Below are positions 34,437 through 46,858 of a stretch of 64,000 nt of DNA, piece after piece. The position numbers and the translations under genes are program-made. The stretch is from Mercenaria mercenaria (Eukaryota; Mollusca; Bivalvia; Venerida; Veneridae): NCBI RefSeq assembly GCF_021730395.1, contig NW_026461778.1, positions 1-64,000 of the forward strand. Direction: 5' to 3'. Below the pieces are notes generated by a model. That model made no database searches, was not told where the DNA came from, and saw nothing but the letters and a program-made list of their open reading frames with translations. Each line of letters begins with the position of its first letter. Position 1 is the stretch's first letter.

Positions 34437-37406
34437 TTTTGAGAAATAAATTTATGTTATTTTTCAGTAGGCACGCAAGAGCTATAATCTCTGCTTCTGT
34501 TATTTCAATCCAGTCCATATAATATAACGTGCCTCGATTGATGAACAGTTGACGGGTGTGGTCATTTTGGTCATTTTATATTTCAAACCGGTTCATTTCT
34601 TCTAAAATAACTAAGCAGGCAAGTCGACACTTCGTGTACAAAAATTATGTTCATCACCTACTTGAAGAGCTAGTGTTTTCCAGTAATGTTGCCACAGAGA
34701 GGATGCAAGTAAATTGCAGATAAGTTTTTGAACAAACTTTGTCTTTTTAGTTTATTACGTATTTCATTAAATTAAACATGAATGAATAGATATAATTATT
34801 GTATGCTAAAGCTCATGAAAAATTTAAATACTAGTTCATACGTTATTTATGTCGAACTATCATTGGTTATTTATGATATCAGAAACTGGGTTCTTTTCAA
34901 GGAAAACCCCCGTTTCTGTTGAAAAGTAACAACAATCATCATTCTGTGTTTGTTACCAATTTTTGAGACATTGTGTTTTGGATATTGGCTGACGGGTTTA
35001 CATTTGTCATGTCCTAGATTTGACACGTCGCAAAATTCTAATAATTTAGGATGAAAACACAAATTTTCACACCGCTTATACAGTCAAAGCTGAACGACTA
35101 CCCTAAGCGAATAAAGCAAATGTCTTTGAACATTTGAGGACCGAAGGTCTCAGTGCGTGCATATTTTATAACAGCATTATCAACAACATTTTATTTGTTT
35201 CACTACTGACTTAAATAACACTCTATTACAAATGAAATGCAAAAATGAAATTTAAAAAGTGATTGAAAATTTGAGAGATTATTTTCAATAATGAATGAAA
35301 TGAACGAATCTTTCTATGGTTGTTGCTTCTATCAGTTGAATACTTTTAAAGCGTGATAATTTATCATGCTATCCATTATGGTCTTGTTTCTGTCGTTGCC
35401 GATGGTGATAATACAAAGTATATTAGATTTATGTACAGAAAAGGACGATGTTGGTGGAGACGAGTAGTGGTCAAGACGATTCTTATGATGATGTTGGAAT
35501 GGACTATTTTTATGATGATCACAATGATTATCATTTTCATTACTGACGTTGTTACTTAAGACATATAATATTGTTGTTATTTACTAATTGTTCTATTTCA
35601 TCATTTTTATGGTATCCTCATGATGATGATGGTGATGACGTCGGTGAGTTGTTAATCATACTTGTAAACACAAAAGTAAAATATCGTGGTGGTGATGATG
35701 ATGGTGGTGGTTCTTATGATGATGATGATTAGACTATGCATTGTACTGCACATTGGAAGATACTTACAGCAATACTATGTTGACCGTCAGAAACGGGCAA
35801 TTGTTTAAATTAATGCATTAAGTATAAGATTGTGTCAGACTTTGTTCAGTTTAAAGCAGTACAGTCTTTTGTTTTGCTTTATTTTAAGCAGGTATTGAAA
35901 AGAAATTTCTTTTGAGCCATGGGTAAAGGAAAACACACATGTGGACAATAGAACTTTATGCTGGTATTGGGCAAAGTAGTTAGAATATGTTATTTGGTAA
36001 CAATACCTGAAGGTAAGTAGTCAGGTAAAAGCTAAGGAATTGCAGTAACATTGATTCTTGAGTACTGTATCAGCATAATATCTTACTGCGGCAATCTAGT
36101 TAATTATTTTTGTCCACAGTGCCAAACCTAGGAATGTGCGCTTTGTGACTTTATCCAAATAACGAAACCATTCATCAATAAGTAATAACTGTACAGTATT
36201 TCTGTTTTTTAGATATCTGATTGCGTGACGTTAAACCCAACAAAATAAATAAATAAATTTGATATTTGATTTACTTTTATTTAGATGCTTGTGTATGCAG
36301 CTTCTACATCCTCTTGTCATAGGCGTTGCGCTGTTGATATATGCTATTATACCGGAGCCAAAGGAGAAACACTGTCGATTCAAACAGTACACTAGGAATA
36401 GCAGGGTGGCATGAAAACACTGTCGAACCAACTGGCGAATGACATGAGAAAATTTGCCAAATCTAACAATACAATGGGAGTGGCAGAGTGGCATGACCTC
36501 GGTAGAGTTGTTTCACCTTAGACTGGGGAAAACAAGGGGAAGCTTTGCTAGAAGGGTAAGCAAAAACTATTAAGTAAAACTACGAATTGATCTATTCAAA
36601 TATACTTAATTACATACTTAAATAGTGGCTGGATTATAAAGTACGTGAATGCTCACGATTACTGCCTAACCTTTGCTTTCGGTTGATTAGGTGAAATCTG
36701 GAGAAATAATGATCAAATGCAACTGAACATAACTTACATTGTAATCTTTGAAGTACATAAGCCGGAAAATCTGATATTATGACAGAAATGAATGTTTGCA
36801 TGTAGGTATTAGATAATTAGGTAATACCTAATATACTAATCATATCATACTATGATATTTAATGTACCATTTTATGGGCAAATTTTATTTCATAAAATAT
36901 TTGGTAGCCCTCAACACACTTTGTGCATTTCGGTATGGCATATTGTATACATAATCATTAGTATACTTTAGGCAATCAGAGATAAAACCATCAACATTAG
37001 GTTGAGAATTAGTTGAGCATCTAGCCTCGGATTTTCGGTAGCTGGATGCATTCTCCTTGCATTTTCTAGTGCATGTGCTCATATTTAGAGCTTCAGCATC
37101 ATAGCGTTGTCTACTTGGTTTCTATGCATCTTGGCTAGAAATTTATCAGTTCATGCCTCATTTCATGATACTTCTATCTCATACAATATGCCATGATATT
37201 TCATTAATTTTCTGTAATGATATTATAATAATAATAGTCACGACCTTATCCCATTCAATCAGCATTTGTTATTTATTGACAATAGTCAGAGGCGACAGGC
37301 CACTCTTACTGATATAATAGTCACTTCTCTTCATAGTTAAAACAACATGGCTTTCAGAGTGCAAGCGAGTCTGTTGCTTTTTTATTCATGTCCTACTGAT
37401 AAAATA
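34437..37406. other. 3-kb block present in unit A, absent from unit B
   Basis: Unit B passes from the block matching 34437 directly to that matching 37406; GAATTT lies at both edges. Inside are imperfect GAT/GGT trinucleotide stretches (35470-35735), a SINE tail at 36219-36257, and a short plus-strand open stretch at about 36411-36515 (MKTLSNQLANDMRKFAK...) that I do not recognise. It may be an insertion in A or a deletion in B. Confidence 0.6.
36219..36257 (+). repeat. SINE 3' tail fragment
   Basis: GACGTTAAACCCAACAAAAT followed by AAATAAATAAATTT is the 3' end of the SINE type seen whole at 44972-45250. Confidence 0.65.
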
Positions 37407-37725
37407 ACTGAATTTGGAAAAAGACAGGACAACATGGTAACGACTACAAACTTGTGTCGATACAAACTCTGAGCAAAGTTTAAAATATTGATGTGTCCAT
37501 CATTCAGCATGAACAATAAATTCCGACCTACAACATATTCGTATTTCCATAAGATCGACGGATGGTACCAGTATTGAACTGAGCCAAGTTCGCAGAAACC
37601 TTTTCATAATTATCACATCTATCTAATTTCCTTCTTACCGAAGTCTTTCTCATAGATCAATAAGCTTTACAAGCATGGTGTTCTCAAGGCAATACTTTGT
37701 ACTTCTGGACTTTCACCTTATCGTT

Positions 37726-37945
37726 CTATGGTCTGGTGGCTAGATTCGCCGACTTCAAATTGCTGTGACCTCTCACTGATTGACAGCTATGAGCTAAAAC
37801 TACAGTTCTTGATGTAAGAAGTAAAGCAGTTTCATACGTAGAATACATAGAATGGTAAGTCCCGTAAAAGATTGTTAGGTAGCTCTTCGCCTGAATATGA
37901 CTGAAATACTGTTGAAAAAAACCGACGTAAATCACCAAGAAAACA
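37726..37945 (+). repeat. tRNA-derived SINE, diverged
   Basis: TCTGGTGGCTAGATTCGCCG is a tRNA-like head, and ACTGAAATACTGTTGAAAAA with an AAACAAACAA end is the family tail. The counterpart in unit B is 55563-55785, so it was present before the A/B duplication. Confidence 0.7.
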
Positions 37946-38159
37946 AACAAGTTCTTTGCAAAGTCTACTTACGCCTTCGTCTAATCATCTTGGTATTAGG
38001 TGTAGTAATAGCATCGTTTTTCAAATTAAAAAAACGGCATACATGGATGAAGTTTTCGTTAACACGTGATCTTTGTCGCCTATAAAAGAGCTGAACGACG
38101 ATACATTTTCTAAATGTTGGAACTGTTTTAGGTTTTTTCGCGTTTGGCGCATGTGGAAC

Positions 38160-38455
38160 ACGAATGCGAAACCACGATGAAAAAAGTCGAAACCACAATG
38201 TTGAAAAATGGAAACTACGATGGTTAAAAGTTGAAACAACGAAAACACGATGTTGAAAAATAGAAACCACGATGATGAAAAGTCGAAACCACGATGAAGA
38301 AAAGTCGAAACCACGATTGTAAATACTCGAAACTACAATGACGAACACTCGAAACTACAATGACGAAAAGTCGAAACCGATGTTGAAAAGTCGAAACATC
38401 GATGATGAAAAGTCGAAACTACAATTGTGAAAAGTCGAAACAACGACTGTGTCGC
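38160..38455. repeat. GAAACNACGATGNTGAAAAGTC minisatellite
   Basis: About a dozen imperfect units near 21-24 bases. Unlike the array at 34008-34165, all units keep one polarity. Its counterpart in unit B is 55992-56330. Frames on the opposite strand (FHHRGFDF-type repeats) are artefacts of the repeat. Confidence 0.9.
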
Positions 38456-38620
38456 AGAGCTGTAGGTGGATTCGAAATCTCGGTGATTAAGATTTAAGGG
38501 CGTCACAACCGCGCTCTTATTGTAAAATTGTGTCGAATGGCAAATATTGTTCCATACCGACAAGTTCATCTGCTGTTATGCCTGCGTTTTTAACGAATAC
38601 AAAGGTGTAGTTGGTAACAT

Positions 38621-39084
38621 CAGAAAAAATAGTCATCGGTTTTTCCCCGACATTATTTCGTTTGCTTTTGGTGGCAGGTGCTCTTCCGGGCATTGTCTCA
38701 GGTACGATGAGCACCTATGTAGAACCATCGATCTTCAGTAAGCTGGTGGATGGCTACCTAACATAAAAATAATTTTACAGTGTTAGCTTGGTCTCCAAAT
38801 AAGCAATCGTAACCACTTGGCCAAGGAGACCCTATTATATACAAGTCTTGCAAACATTTTTTTTAATCCGTTTATCAATTGTTAGGCAGTATTTAGTTTA
38901 TATTGCAACGAAATGAACTATGTAGTTATAATGTACTATCCATTTACACTCATAACAGGTATATAAAGTTACAGGTATCTACATTATTTATAGCACATGA
39001 TTAAAATAATTTATAACAAGTGTCTCTCCAAATATTTATATATTTATCAATATAGAATATATAGGCTGTAATTGTAATTTCTTA
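38621..39084. other. Noncoding unit A sequence
   Basis: Nothing recognisable apart from residual similarity to unit C near the left edge. Confidence 0.5.
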
Positions 39085-39390
39085 GACCGCCTCGGTAGTA
39101 AGCGTCCACTTCGAGTGCAGGAGGTCGTGGGTTCGGTCCCCGGCCCCGTCATACCAAAGACGAAAAATGGTACTAGTAGCTTCCTCGCTTGGCGTTCAGC
39201 ATTATGAGAATTATGCTAGGACTGGTCAGCCCGGTGTCAGTATAATGTTACTGGGCGGTCTACGGCGTAATATTCCAGTGAGGCATCACTATAAAGTTGG
39301 ACAAGACATTGTGCTCATTGCTACAAGTAGACACCGCCGGTTATATGACTGAAAAACTGTTGAAAAAGACGTTAAACCTGAACACACTCA
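39085..39390 (+). repeat. Full-length tRNA-derived SINE
   Basis: The head GACCGCCTCGGTAGTAAGCG carries an A box, and GGTCGTGGGTTCGGTCCCCG a B box, about 45 bases apart as in a tRNA. A 200-base body and the tail ACTGAAAAACTGTTGAAAAA-GACGTTAAACC follow. The A and B boxes would direct RNA polymerase III transcription. Confidence 0.8.
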
Positions 39391-42341
39391 ACTATTATCT
39401 TAAGTTGAATAAAAATCGACTAATAATAATTATTAGAAAAAGGTATCAGATTCATTTAAGACCGATAATGCCTTTGTACAAAATATATCAATTTCTTGCT
39501 CAATACCATTAACGTTAAGTGTATTCTCTAATATCTGTAAAACGTTTGAATATTGATTAACATATTTTAAGTTGCTTTTTTAGCCATGTAGTTATGCATA
39601 ACTACTATTTAAACAGATGCTTTATCTGTTTTTAGCAGAAAATTTTAAGCTCTATTATGGAATTTTAAGTTTTATCCAAATAAAAAAGAAACAAACCGAA
39701 CAGAACAAAAAAGAGAAAAGTGGAAACTTCACAGGCCGCTCAACACGACAAAAACGAAAATGTTGCAGGCTCGGAAGGCTTGCTTTCTCGTGTCATTATT
39801 CCTTTTTGAAGTTAATTATTAACTGAAACTGGATTTAGCTATTACTAATAATAATTTGAATATTCGACACTCTTTACCATAATATCGCGAATCTTCAAAA
39901 AGTTGAGTCTAAATTCATTCTAAACTTAGATATGTCTGAAAATAGGAAATATTGTTTGTATGAAATGAAATGTAAATAAAGCAGACTCGTATTTAAATTT
40001 TTATAGTATCTGAACACAAAGCTAAAATATTTTCATGGTGTCTGAGTGCAAAGATAAATGATATCTTGAATAAATTTAGAACCTGCATGTTTAAGAAAGA
40101 TCATTGTCTGTATTCAGCCGAACTGAAATCAATGCATTGGTGTTTCATTTTCTTCGACATCCTACAGAGGGAGTACTAAAATGTATAGAAAGAATTTTCT
40201 AAAAATTTGCACTACCTTTACAAAGAGAAACTAAATAATAAAAGTCAGTTTTTGTTTAGAGAGCAGCTGAAATCAGTAGATAAAAGTTACATGTTCTTGC
40301 ACTTTCTATAAACAGAGAAACTGAAAATTCAACTGTTATTAAACGAAAATTAAAGAAAAGCACAGACTACACAAAAAGAAACTAAACGATATAGATAGAA
40401 TTTTTACTGAAATTTGACTAACACATGGAAACTGTGATTAGTGATGTCTGATGTGTTGATTGCATTTGGAATATGTGACATTAGAGTGCCGAGTGTATCA
40501 GCTGAATAAAACATGTTTAAGGTACCAGTACATTTTCACAAGGAATGTATAATGTCATATATGCTTGAGTTGTTCCAGCACAGGCTAAACCGAAAGATAA
40601 TGTCTGTAGTGCTGGCTAAGGATGTATGTCACCTTATTTTACTTTATTTTCGTTTTCTATTAAGATTAATACCTGAAAATGTATACAAGGTAAAACTCTA
40701 ATGGTAAAATCTTGTTTCACCATGATACGCCTTTAAAAATGTTTTCAAGGATGTAAATATGCCTTTAAAAATCTTGAAGAATAAAGTAAACATAGACATA
40801 ATGGAACTGTTTATTCTGAATGAAATTTTAAATTAGGAGTTGTCGGATTGTGGTGGGGCTTGGTGCATGTGTGTGATTGTGTTCAATTGAAATGAAATTA
40901 TCCATACTTTATTTGCAAGTTCGGACACAGTGGTTTTGTGGAATATTTGAATAGCACTTTTCTGTGTGCTAGTTCATTCATTTCATGAATACAGCGGCCA
41001 AGAACACTTTTTATATGTGCCACGCCAACCTATACACATACATAAAATGAATTAATGATGTTAATGATGAGTGTATCTATATTATAGCTAGAGGAAAGCT
41101 ATCATAAATGACATATTAACATTTAAATTGAAAAGTATAATGTATTTTTGCTTATATTAGTACATTTGTCACTGTGTGTTTGGCCTTTTATATGCACTTT
41201 TATATATTTATGACCTATCTAATTTATGTGCTATTTTATTCATTTATGAGCTATTGAATGTTACATGTTTAAAAGTCATAAACTATTTAAATAAGTCGTT
41301 TCAGACTAAATTCTTCTAACACTGTAAATTTATCCCTTGCAAAATACTTTAATTTCTCCCAAACACGGCACAGTAATTTTCTAAACTATGAGCCTCAGGG
41401 TCTAATGCATTATCGAAGAACTGACAGACAAAATAAAATGTAAAAACCTATGCTGCATTTACGGTCTATCAGTCTATAAAATGCAAATGATTCAAGCACT
41501 GTTCTGTTAAGAGTAATAGTAACCATGCTTCCAATATGATTGGTCATTTATTAACTTTATGACTCCAGTAAGAGTAGTGTGTATGAAATTTTGTATACTT
41601 AAGTTTTTTCTTCTAGCAACTTTATTGATGTCGGCATAAATCAATCTGGGATTGGTGTATACACAATGTTGTTCGTTCCATAATATACATGGTTTTGGTG
41701 AAACTTAGTTTATAATAAAAATACAGGGAATCCGTCTTGGTGAAATCATCATAATTTTCGAATATTTTCTTAAATCAAAAGACTGCCTTAACAGAGATAC
41801 CTAGTTGTCAGGCAATCAGTTTGGCTGTGTATCGGAAATCCTTTGACAGTTTATTTTATACTCTCTGGACGTTTTTGTTATCGCAATGCAGACGTTCCAG
41901 TGCGAGGGCAAACTTCAACAGTGAACAGCAAAGACTTGTGTTTCCTTCATTTCTTACCCTACCATGTATAGACCGGCACTTTGTTGTTGTCTGTCTTCGA
42001 AACGCTTCATCACGTTATTCATGCTTACGGTCATTATTTTCCAACACTTCGTTTTAATCCGCCATTACAAAAAAAGTTTATTTCCTTTCGCTTTTTTCAT
42101 TCTGTTATTTGTAAAATACAGAATTCAAGAGAATAATCCACCATTGGTTGTAGATGCAGAAAATTAGGCTCTCGGATAACTGTTTTTGGCGGTAACGAGG
42201 TATTTCCCTTCGATCTGGATATCCCAATATGCATCTTCAACCAATGACAGATTGTCAATTTCTCTTAGTACCATCATTAACTGTGTTGAAATTGTTATTT
42301 TCTGATCTATAGCTTTAATGTTTTTTTGGGGGGTGGGGGGG

Positions 42342-42375
<34 letters not shown>

Positions 42376-43260
42376 CGTTGTTGTTGTTCTTTTTGTTGTT
42401 CTTTTTGTTGTTGTTGTTTTTTATTTTCTTTTAGAAAAGGTGGACCTACTTTAAAATCTAAACCAACAACAACGCCGATGCCTACAATACCTCGTAGATT
42501 GTTTTGTTGTTTTTTTTTTTTTTAATCAGACGAGCTAATTTAGAAACTAGCGAAAATTCCTTTGATAAACGATCAGAACTCCTTTTCTATTTGATGCACT
42601 ATTTGACTTTTTGAATACTTTTTATCAAATTTATAGATCCTTTGAAAATATTAAACGCAAGCAAGAACAGTAACAGAACACTTAGTAGTCTTTTCATAGG
42701 AAGTTATTAATGTACAGCTCATGTCTCCTAGCACCGGGTTTTGTGAAATACTAGTACCATTAAAAGGAATGAAAAAAAACATCGACCCAGTGACAAATGA
42801 AATGTAGTTAACACTATTGTGTTTGGGGTTTTTTCTCTCCAAAACTGGGATCAGACATTTTCTGGAAAAAAATATCAATATATGTAATTAGCTAGGACAG
42901 GAAACAACGCACGATAATTTTTGTTTACCACAATTGTATTGCGACCTTATCATTCAGATAAATAGACAGCTAAACCTGTTTTCAGACAAATTTATCGCTG
43001 TGTTTTGCATGTGATACAAAGATACAAATTGATTCTTTTGCAATTAAACGTTTATTTGCTGATAATAAAGTATAAAGAACTTGACAGTTTGCCAACTGTA
43101 TTGAAAAAAGCTTAAGTTTGCTAATGATCAACATTTAATCTATATACATTGCGCAAATGACAATTACTATCACGCTAAAAATATTTATTGGGATCCCACT
43201 TATTTTATTACGCAGTAGAAACCAACAATCTTTAACATTAAATATGTCGTTATCTTGCTT
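39391..43260. other. Unit A noncoding stretch upstream of the IAP copy 2
   Basis: No gene supported. 39900-39970 and 41040-41200 match unit B near 56340-56390 and 56400-56610, fixing colinearity. A low-complexity T/GTT-rich tract lies at 42327-42522. 42180-42245 faintly resembles the hairpin at 44797-44888. Open frames here lack ATG starts or similarity. Confidence 0.5.
42327..42522. repeat. Low-complexity poly-T / GTT tract
   Basis: Long T runs alternating with G runs and TTG units, likely unstable in length and error-prone in assembly. Confidence 0.9.
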
Positions 43261-43298
43261 ACGTCGACTTCAGAAAATATTTAACGGATTATCAGGTG

Positions 43299-44266
43299 AT
43301 GGCCGGTGTATTTTTAAAAGCGAGTAATTTAGAGGACTTTCAGAATTATTTCCGAAAACGTTTAAGTCGAAATCAAGTAAGTCGAGTAATACGCATGGAG
43401 CCGAAATCTCCACAAATCCGCGAAACAAATCACCACGACGCAGTGGAGAACACTCTCAATGTGATAGCCTAGGAATCTTAACTGATAAGCCAAAATACAA
43501 ACAATATGGGACTCTTGAATCTCGAATTGGATCATTTGTAAATTGGCCTGAGAATAAAACACAGGATAAAAATCAACTAGCATCAGCTGGTTTTGCATAT
43601 GCGGGCGTGGATGACTCCGTTAGGTGTTTCTATTGTAGTATTGGTCTGAGAGACTGGCCAGAAGGTGCTTGTCCTTGGGAACAGCATGTTCTGGCAAGTC
43701 CCGCTTGCGGCCATGTGATTCAATGTAAAGGTAAAGGATATATCAGAAGAATTCTAGGAGAACATTGTCAAGATTCCGATGAAGAAGTTGACGATTCAGC
43801 TGATGTTGTGGACACTGTGCAGTTAGCTATAGTAAGGAACGAAGTGGCTGTGATTGCTGCAAGGGAATATTGTACGGATGATGATATCATAAAAAGAGCT
43901 ATTAAATCATTGATAAGGAAGGACATACACAAAAAGTTTTCTGCAGTTGAACTAGTGAAAACTACACAAGAAATTAAAGAAAGAAATGTAAAGACAAATC
44001 AAACCGCACAACGTCCTGGTGATGAAGAGCAAGACGGTGTTGAAACAGATGGAGATTCTTCAGAATCAGAAGGGGATATTGAAGAAACTAATAGAAAGTT
44101 AAAAGATCCAATAACTTGTAAAATATGTTTTGATGCAATTGCATGTATTATTACACTACCCTGCGGTCATATGGTTTGTTGCAGTCAATGTATTTCAGCA
44201 CTCGCTAAATGCGCAATTTGTAGAGCACAAATAAAAGGTACTGTACGAGCTTGTATGGCCGTATAG
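43299..44266 (+). pseudogene. BIR-RING IAP, copy 2, with one-base frame break
   Basis: ATG at 43299 (MAGVFLKASN) aligns with the other IAP starts, and the leader ...CTTCAGAAAATATTTAACGG matches that of the gene at 60278. One base is missing near 43385 relative to copy 3 (CGAGTAATACG versus CGAAGTAATACG). After it, the other frame stays open to the stop at 44264-44266. That frame has a full BIR (RCFYCSIGLRDWPEGACPW, then EQHVLASPAC), the UBA-like stretch, an acidic spacer and an intact C3HC4 RING ending KGTVRACMAV. The long clean frame suggests either a very recent lesion or a base-call error, in which case this is a working gene of about 322 residues. An internal restart would lose the N terminus; no in-frame ATG lies just before the BIR cysteines. 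Confidence 0.8.
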
Positions 44267-44796
44267 TATTTTGTATTACATGTTTGAACATTAAATTACT
44301 ATAGACAGTTTTAACATTACGTATTTTCTGGAAATAACATTCAACGAAGAAATATACATATTTTGTATTAGATATATTATCGGGGTTTTTTTTACCTTTT
44401 CTTTTCTTAAATGAGTAAGTTTATTATAATTGATTAATCTGTTTGACATTTTAGAATGTGAACCGTCAAGGCTGTCGTCATTCATGTAAATGATTTTAAT
44501 ATTTTCATATCTGCGTTAGTGTTAAGTGAGAACTTTAAGATATTATTAAATTGTGTATAGCATTTTTGTATTTGTTGTTTATTAAATATTTATATTTAGA
44601 TGATAAAATGAGAGACTTTGTGTATTATACATATAAATATCTGTAGAAGTAGAATAATTTATGATTAAGGCAAGCTGAAATGGAAAAAACATGTTTCTTA
44701 TACCCGGGGAAATAGGTCTAAAATGAAAGCCGTTCATTTGATTTTCACTATCAATTCTTGAATATGGTATACAAGATTAGAAAAAGATTGAATCAC
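44267..44796. other. 3' flank of IAP copy 2
   Basis: AT-rich, no gene. Unlike the other two IAP genes it lacks the CATTCATTGACCAATGAAAT flank, so the duplicated similarity ends at the stop codon here. Confidence 0.6.
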
Positions 44797-44888
44797 TAAC
44801 TGTAGGTGAAGATAGGAATATCCGGCTCGTTACCGCCTGAAACAGTTACCCTTGAACCGGATATTCCCATCTGCACTTACAATGAAGA
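44797..44888. repeat. Imperfect ~40-bp stem-loop
   Basis: GTAGGTGAAGATAGGAATAT CCGG pairs with CCGG ATATTCCCATCTGCACTTAC across a loop of about 30 bases, and pairing extends outward to GATTGAATC/GAAGAATC. The size fits a microRNA-like precursor or the remnant of a small MITE. No transcription evidence. Confidence 0.6.
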
Positions 44889-44971
44889 ATCTGGTATTAC
44901 ATATTGAAGTAAATCACATTTTTGGCGTTTGACATATATTTCAAATGTATGATCATGGCTGGTATATCAAA

Positions 44972-45250
44972 CTGGCCTCCGTGGCCAAGTTGTTTAGGTC
45001 GCCGACTTCAAATCGCTTGCCCCTCATCGATGCAGGTTCGAGCCTCATTCGGGGCGTTGAATTCTTCATGACAGCAAACCATCCAGCTGGCTTACGGAAA
45101 GTCGGTGGTTCTACCCAGGTGCCCGCTCGTGATGAAATAAGGCACGAAGGGGCACCTGGGGTCTTCCTCCACCATCAAAGCTGGAAAGTCGCCATATGAC
45201 ATATAAATCAGTTGGTTCGACGTTAAACCCAACAAAATAAATAAATAAAT
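44972..45250 (+). repeat. Full-length tRNA-derived SINE
   Basis: The head TGGCCTCCGTGGCCAAGTTG (A box) and GCAGGTTCGAGCCTCATTCG (B box) sit at tRNA spacing, followed by a GC-richer body and the tail GACGTTAAACCCAACAAAAT with AAATAAATAAAT. It is the best preserved example of this family here, matching the reversed copies at 33672 and 54437. Confidence 0.85.
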
Positions 45251-45252
45251 AA

Positions 45253-46858
45253 CCCGTGATAAATCATAATTGTACTGAATAACCGAACTCAATGTAAAGC
45301 TATTTTTAGACCTTATCTAAATTAGTTGAAAGGAAAAGCTAGTCGAAAGAAAACCAATATCATTAAGATTGATAGGTAAAAATGTAAACAGAAATCAAGC
45401 AAGACCTAGGCAGATAGGATCATACATTTAAAAAATCGCTGTTGTATTCGGCTCCAGTGGCTTTTACCAGGCCTTGACCCCAAAAGAACCGAATGTATCA
45501 TTCCAGATAAAGATACTGTTTAAAAGACGCTTCTGTTATTTGTATATACCTATTCCCGTGTTATTTAAGTCAAAATTGACTACAATTGTAGATCAAAATT
45601 TACTATAAATGTAGATAAATAAGACTGAAAACTCGTTTAAAACGATGAACTTCCTGACGCAAGGAACGTTGAGTGCCCGTCATTACGCTATTTAAGAAAT
45701 GAAATGATTTTTTTTTCGGTGTTCATGCGAAATGAGCGACAGAATAGGATCGGCAAATCCATGAATTCTTATATTTACATTATTATATCTTTCCATTTGT
45801 AAACAAGATAATATTATAGATTGCACATATTTTGTGGCCTTTAACATAAATCAGCTTTCCGGCTATTCTGTTCAACACACGGAATGACTGCCATGTCATC
45901 TAAGGACTGATTATACGCGGACGTCGTCAAAACAGCGGTCGCTTATCACTAAGCAGCGATGACGTAAATTTCGCGCCTTTCCATTTGCTGTTCATACGAA
46001 ATGAACGTCATAATTTTCAATGGAAAAGAATAAGGCGAATGTAAATATTTCCTATTGAATATTTTTCCGTATACTATAGAACCTAATGCAGGGATTTTTA
46101 TTCATTAATTCATTCCTAAAGTCGCGCAATATTTCCGCTACAGAACTCGTGCCTATTTCTCGATACAAGTCTAATAACCTATAAAACTTAATAACTAAAG
46201 TGTAAGAAAAACAAATGGCTTCTTATGAAACTTATATGTGTTCTTAAGTCTGAAAGTGGCCTACCCTCCTGCAATGATATTTAGTAGAAAATATCATTTT
46301 CTATATAACATTATATTTAAAAGGAAACGCTGAGCAAAATCATACATTTCTCTGAACCTAACCAGTAATTAAACCAAAAACTTGATTCTAAGTAGTCTGT
46401 CGGTGAATGATTTCGACATTTCATCTCAGTAAAATAACACAGCTGTTTTCTTAACCGGAACGAACTTTCTTTAAGCCCTTAATTTTATTGAGGAAATGAT
46501 AAAAAGAAAAAAATGAACTATGGAATTGATTATTTATTTCTTGTACACTGAGCGAGTTGTACCACTAAAAGGTTGTGTTTAAAAGTTTATCAGTTGCTAT
46601 TTTTGTTGATTCGCGACAACCATTTGATATCGTATGTTTAGAAGGGAACGTAAAAGTCGTTCCTAAAATATTTGGTCTAACGCTATGAAGATGCCTATAG
46701 ATATTAATATTTGTTTGTAAAAAAACAAAACTTGAAATTGTATCAAATAATGTTTTTAAAACAATGTTGTGTATAGCAACTTTGACAGATTATCTTTTGA
46801 AATTTTTGATACTTCGCTACATGAAGTTCAGAAAGTAGTATGTGAGTATATAGAGTAC
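45253..46858. other. Noncoding; weak internal repeats
   Basis: No gene seen. GTTCATGCGAAATGAGCG (about 45720) and GTTCATACGAAATGAACG (about 45990) are near-identical and 270 bases apart. Together with TGACG motifs they suggest an unnamed small element at 45.64-46.02 kb. Confidence 0.45.

Larger units (their letters stand above)
27370..44266 (+). repeat. Segmental duplication unit A, ending in an IAP gene
   Basis: Matches unit B in order: 27590-28020 with 52480-52920; 29519-30650 with 52950-54120; 32832-32920 with 54150-54220; 33465-34437 with 54225-55200; 37406-38460 with 55215-56330; 41040-41200 with 56400-56610; then the IAP gene. Unit A is about twice as long as B because of insertions at 28025, 30661, 32921 and 34437, where B has empty sites. 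Spot comparisons suggest the homologous blocks are in the 80-90% identity range, judged by eye. Confidence 0.8.

Noticed and set aside
38021-38348. Overlapping minus-strand frames with FHHRGFDF-type repeats
   Set aside because: They only mirror the GTCGAAAC minisatellite and change with the repeat register.
41821-42167. Two overlapping plus-strand frames in unit A
   Set aside because: Non-ATG start for the first and no similarity or domain for either; not preserved in unit B.
43377-43448. A tiny intron from GTAAGT in IAP copy 2 that would restore the frame
   Set aside because: Nearby AG sites give the wrong phase and an intron of only about 65-70 bases; copy 3 codes straight through this region.
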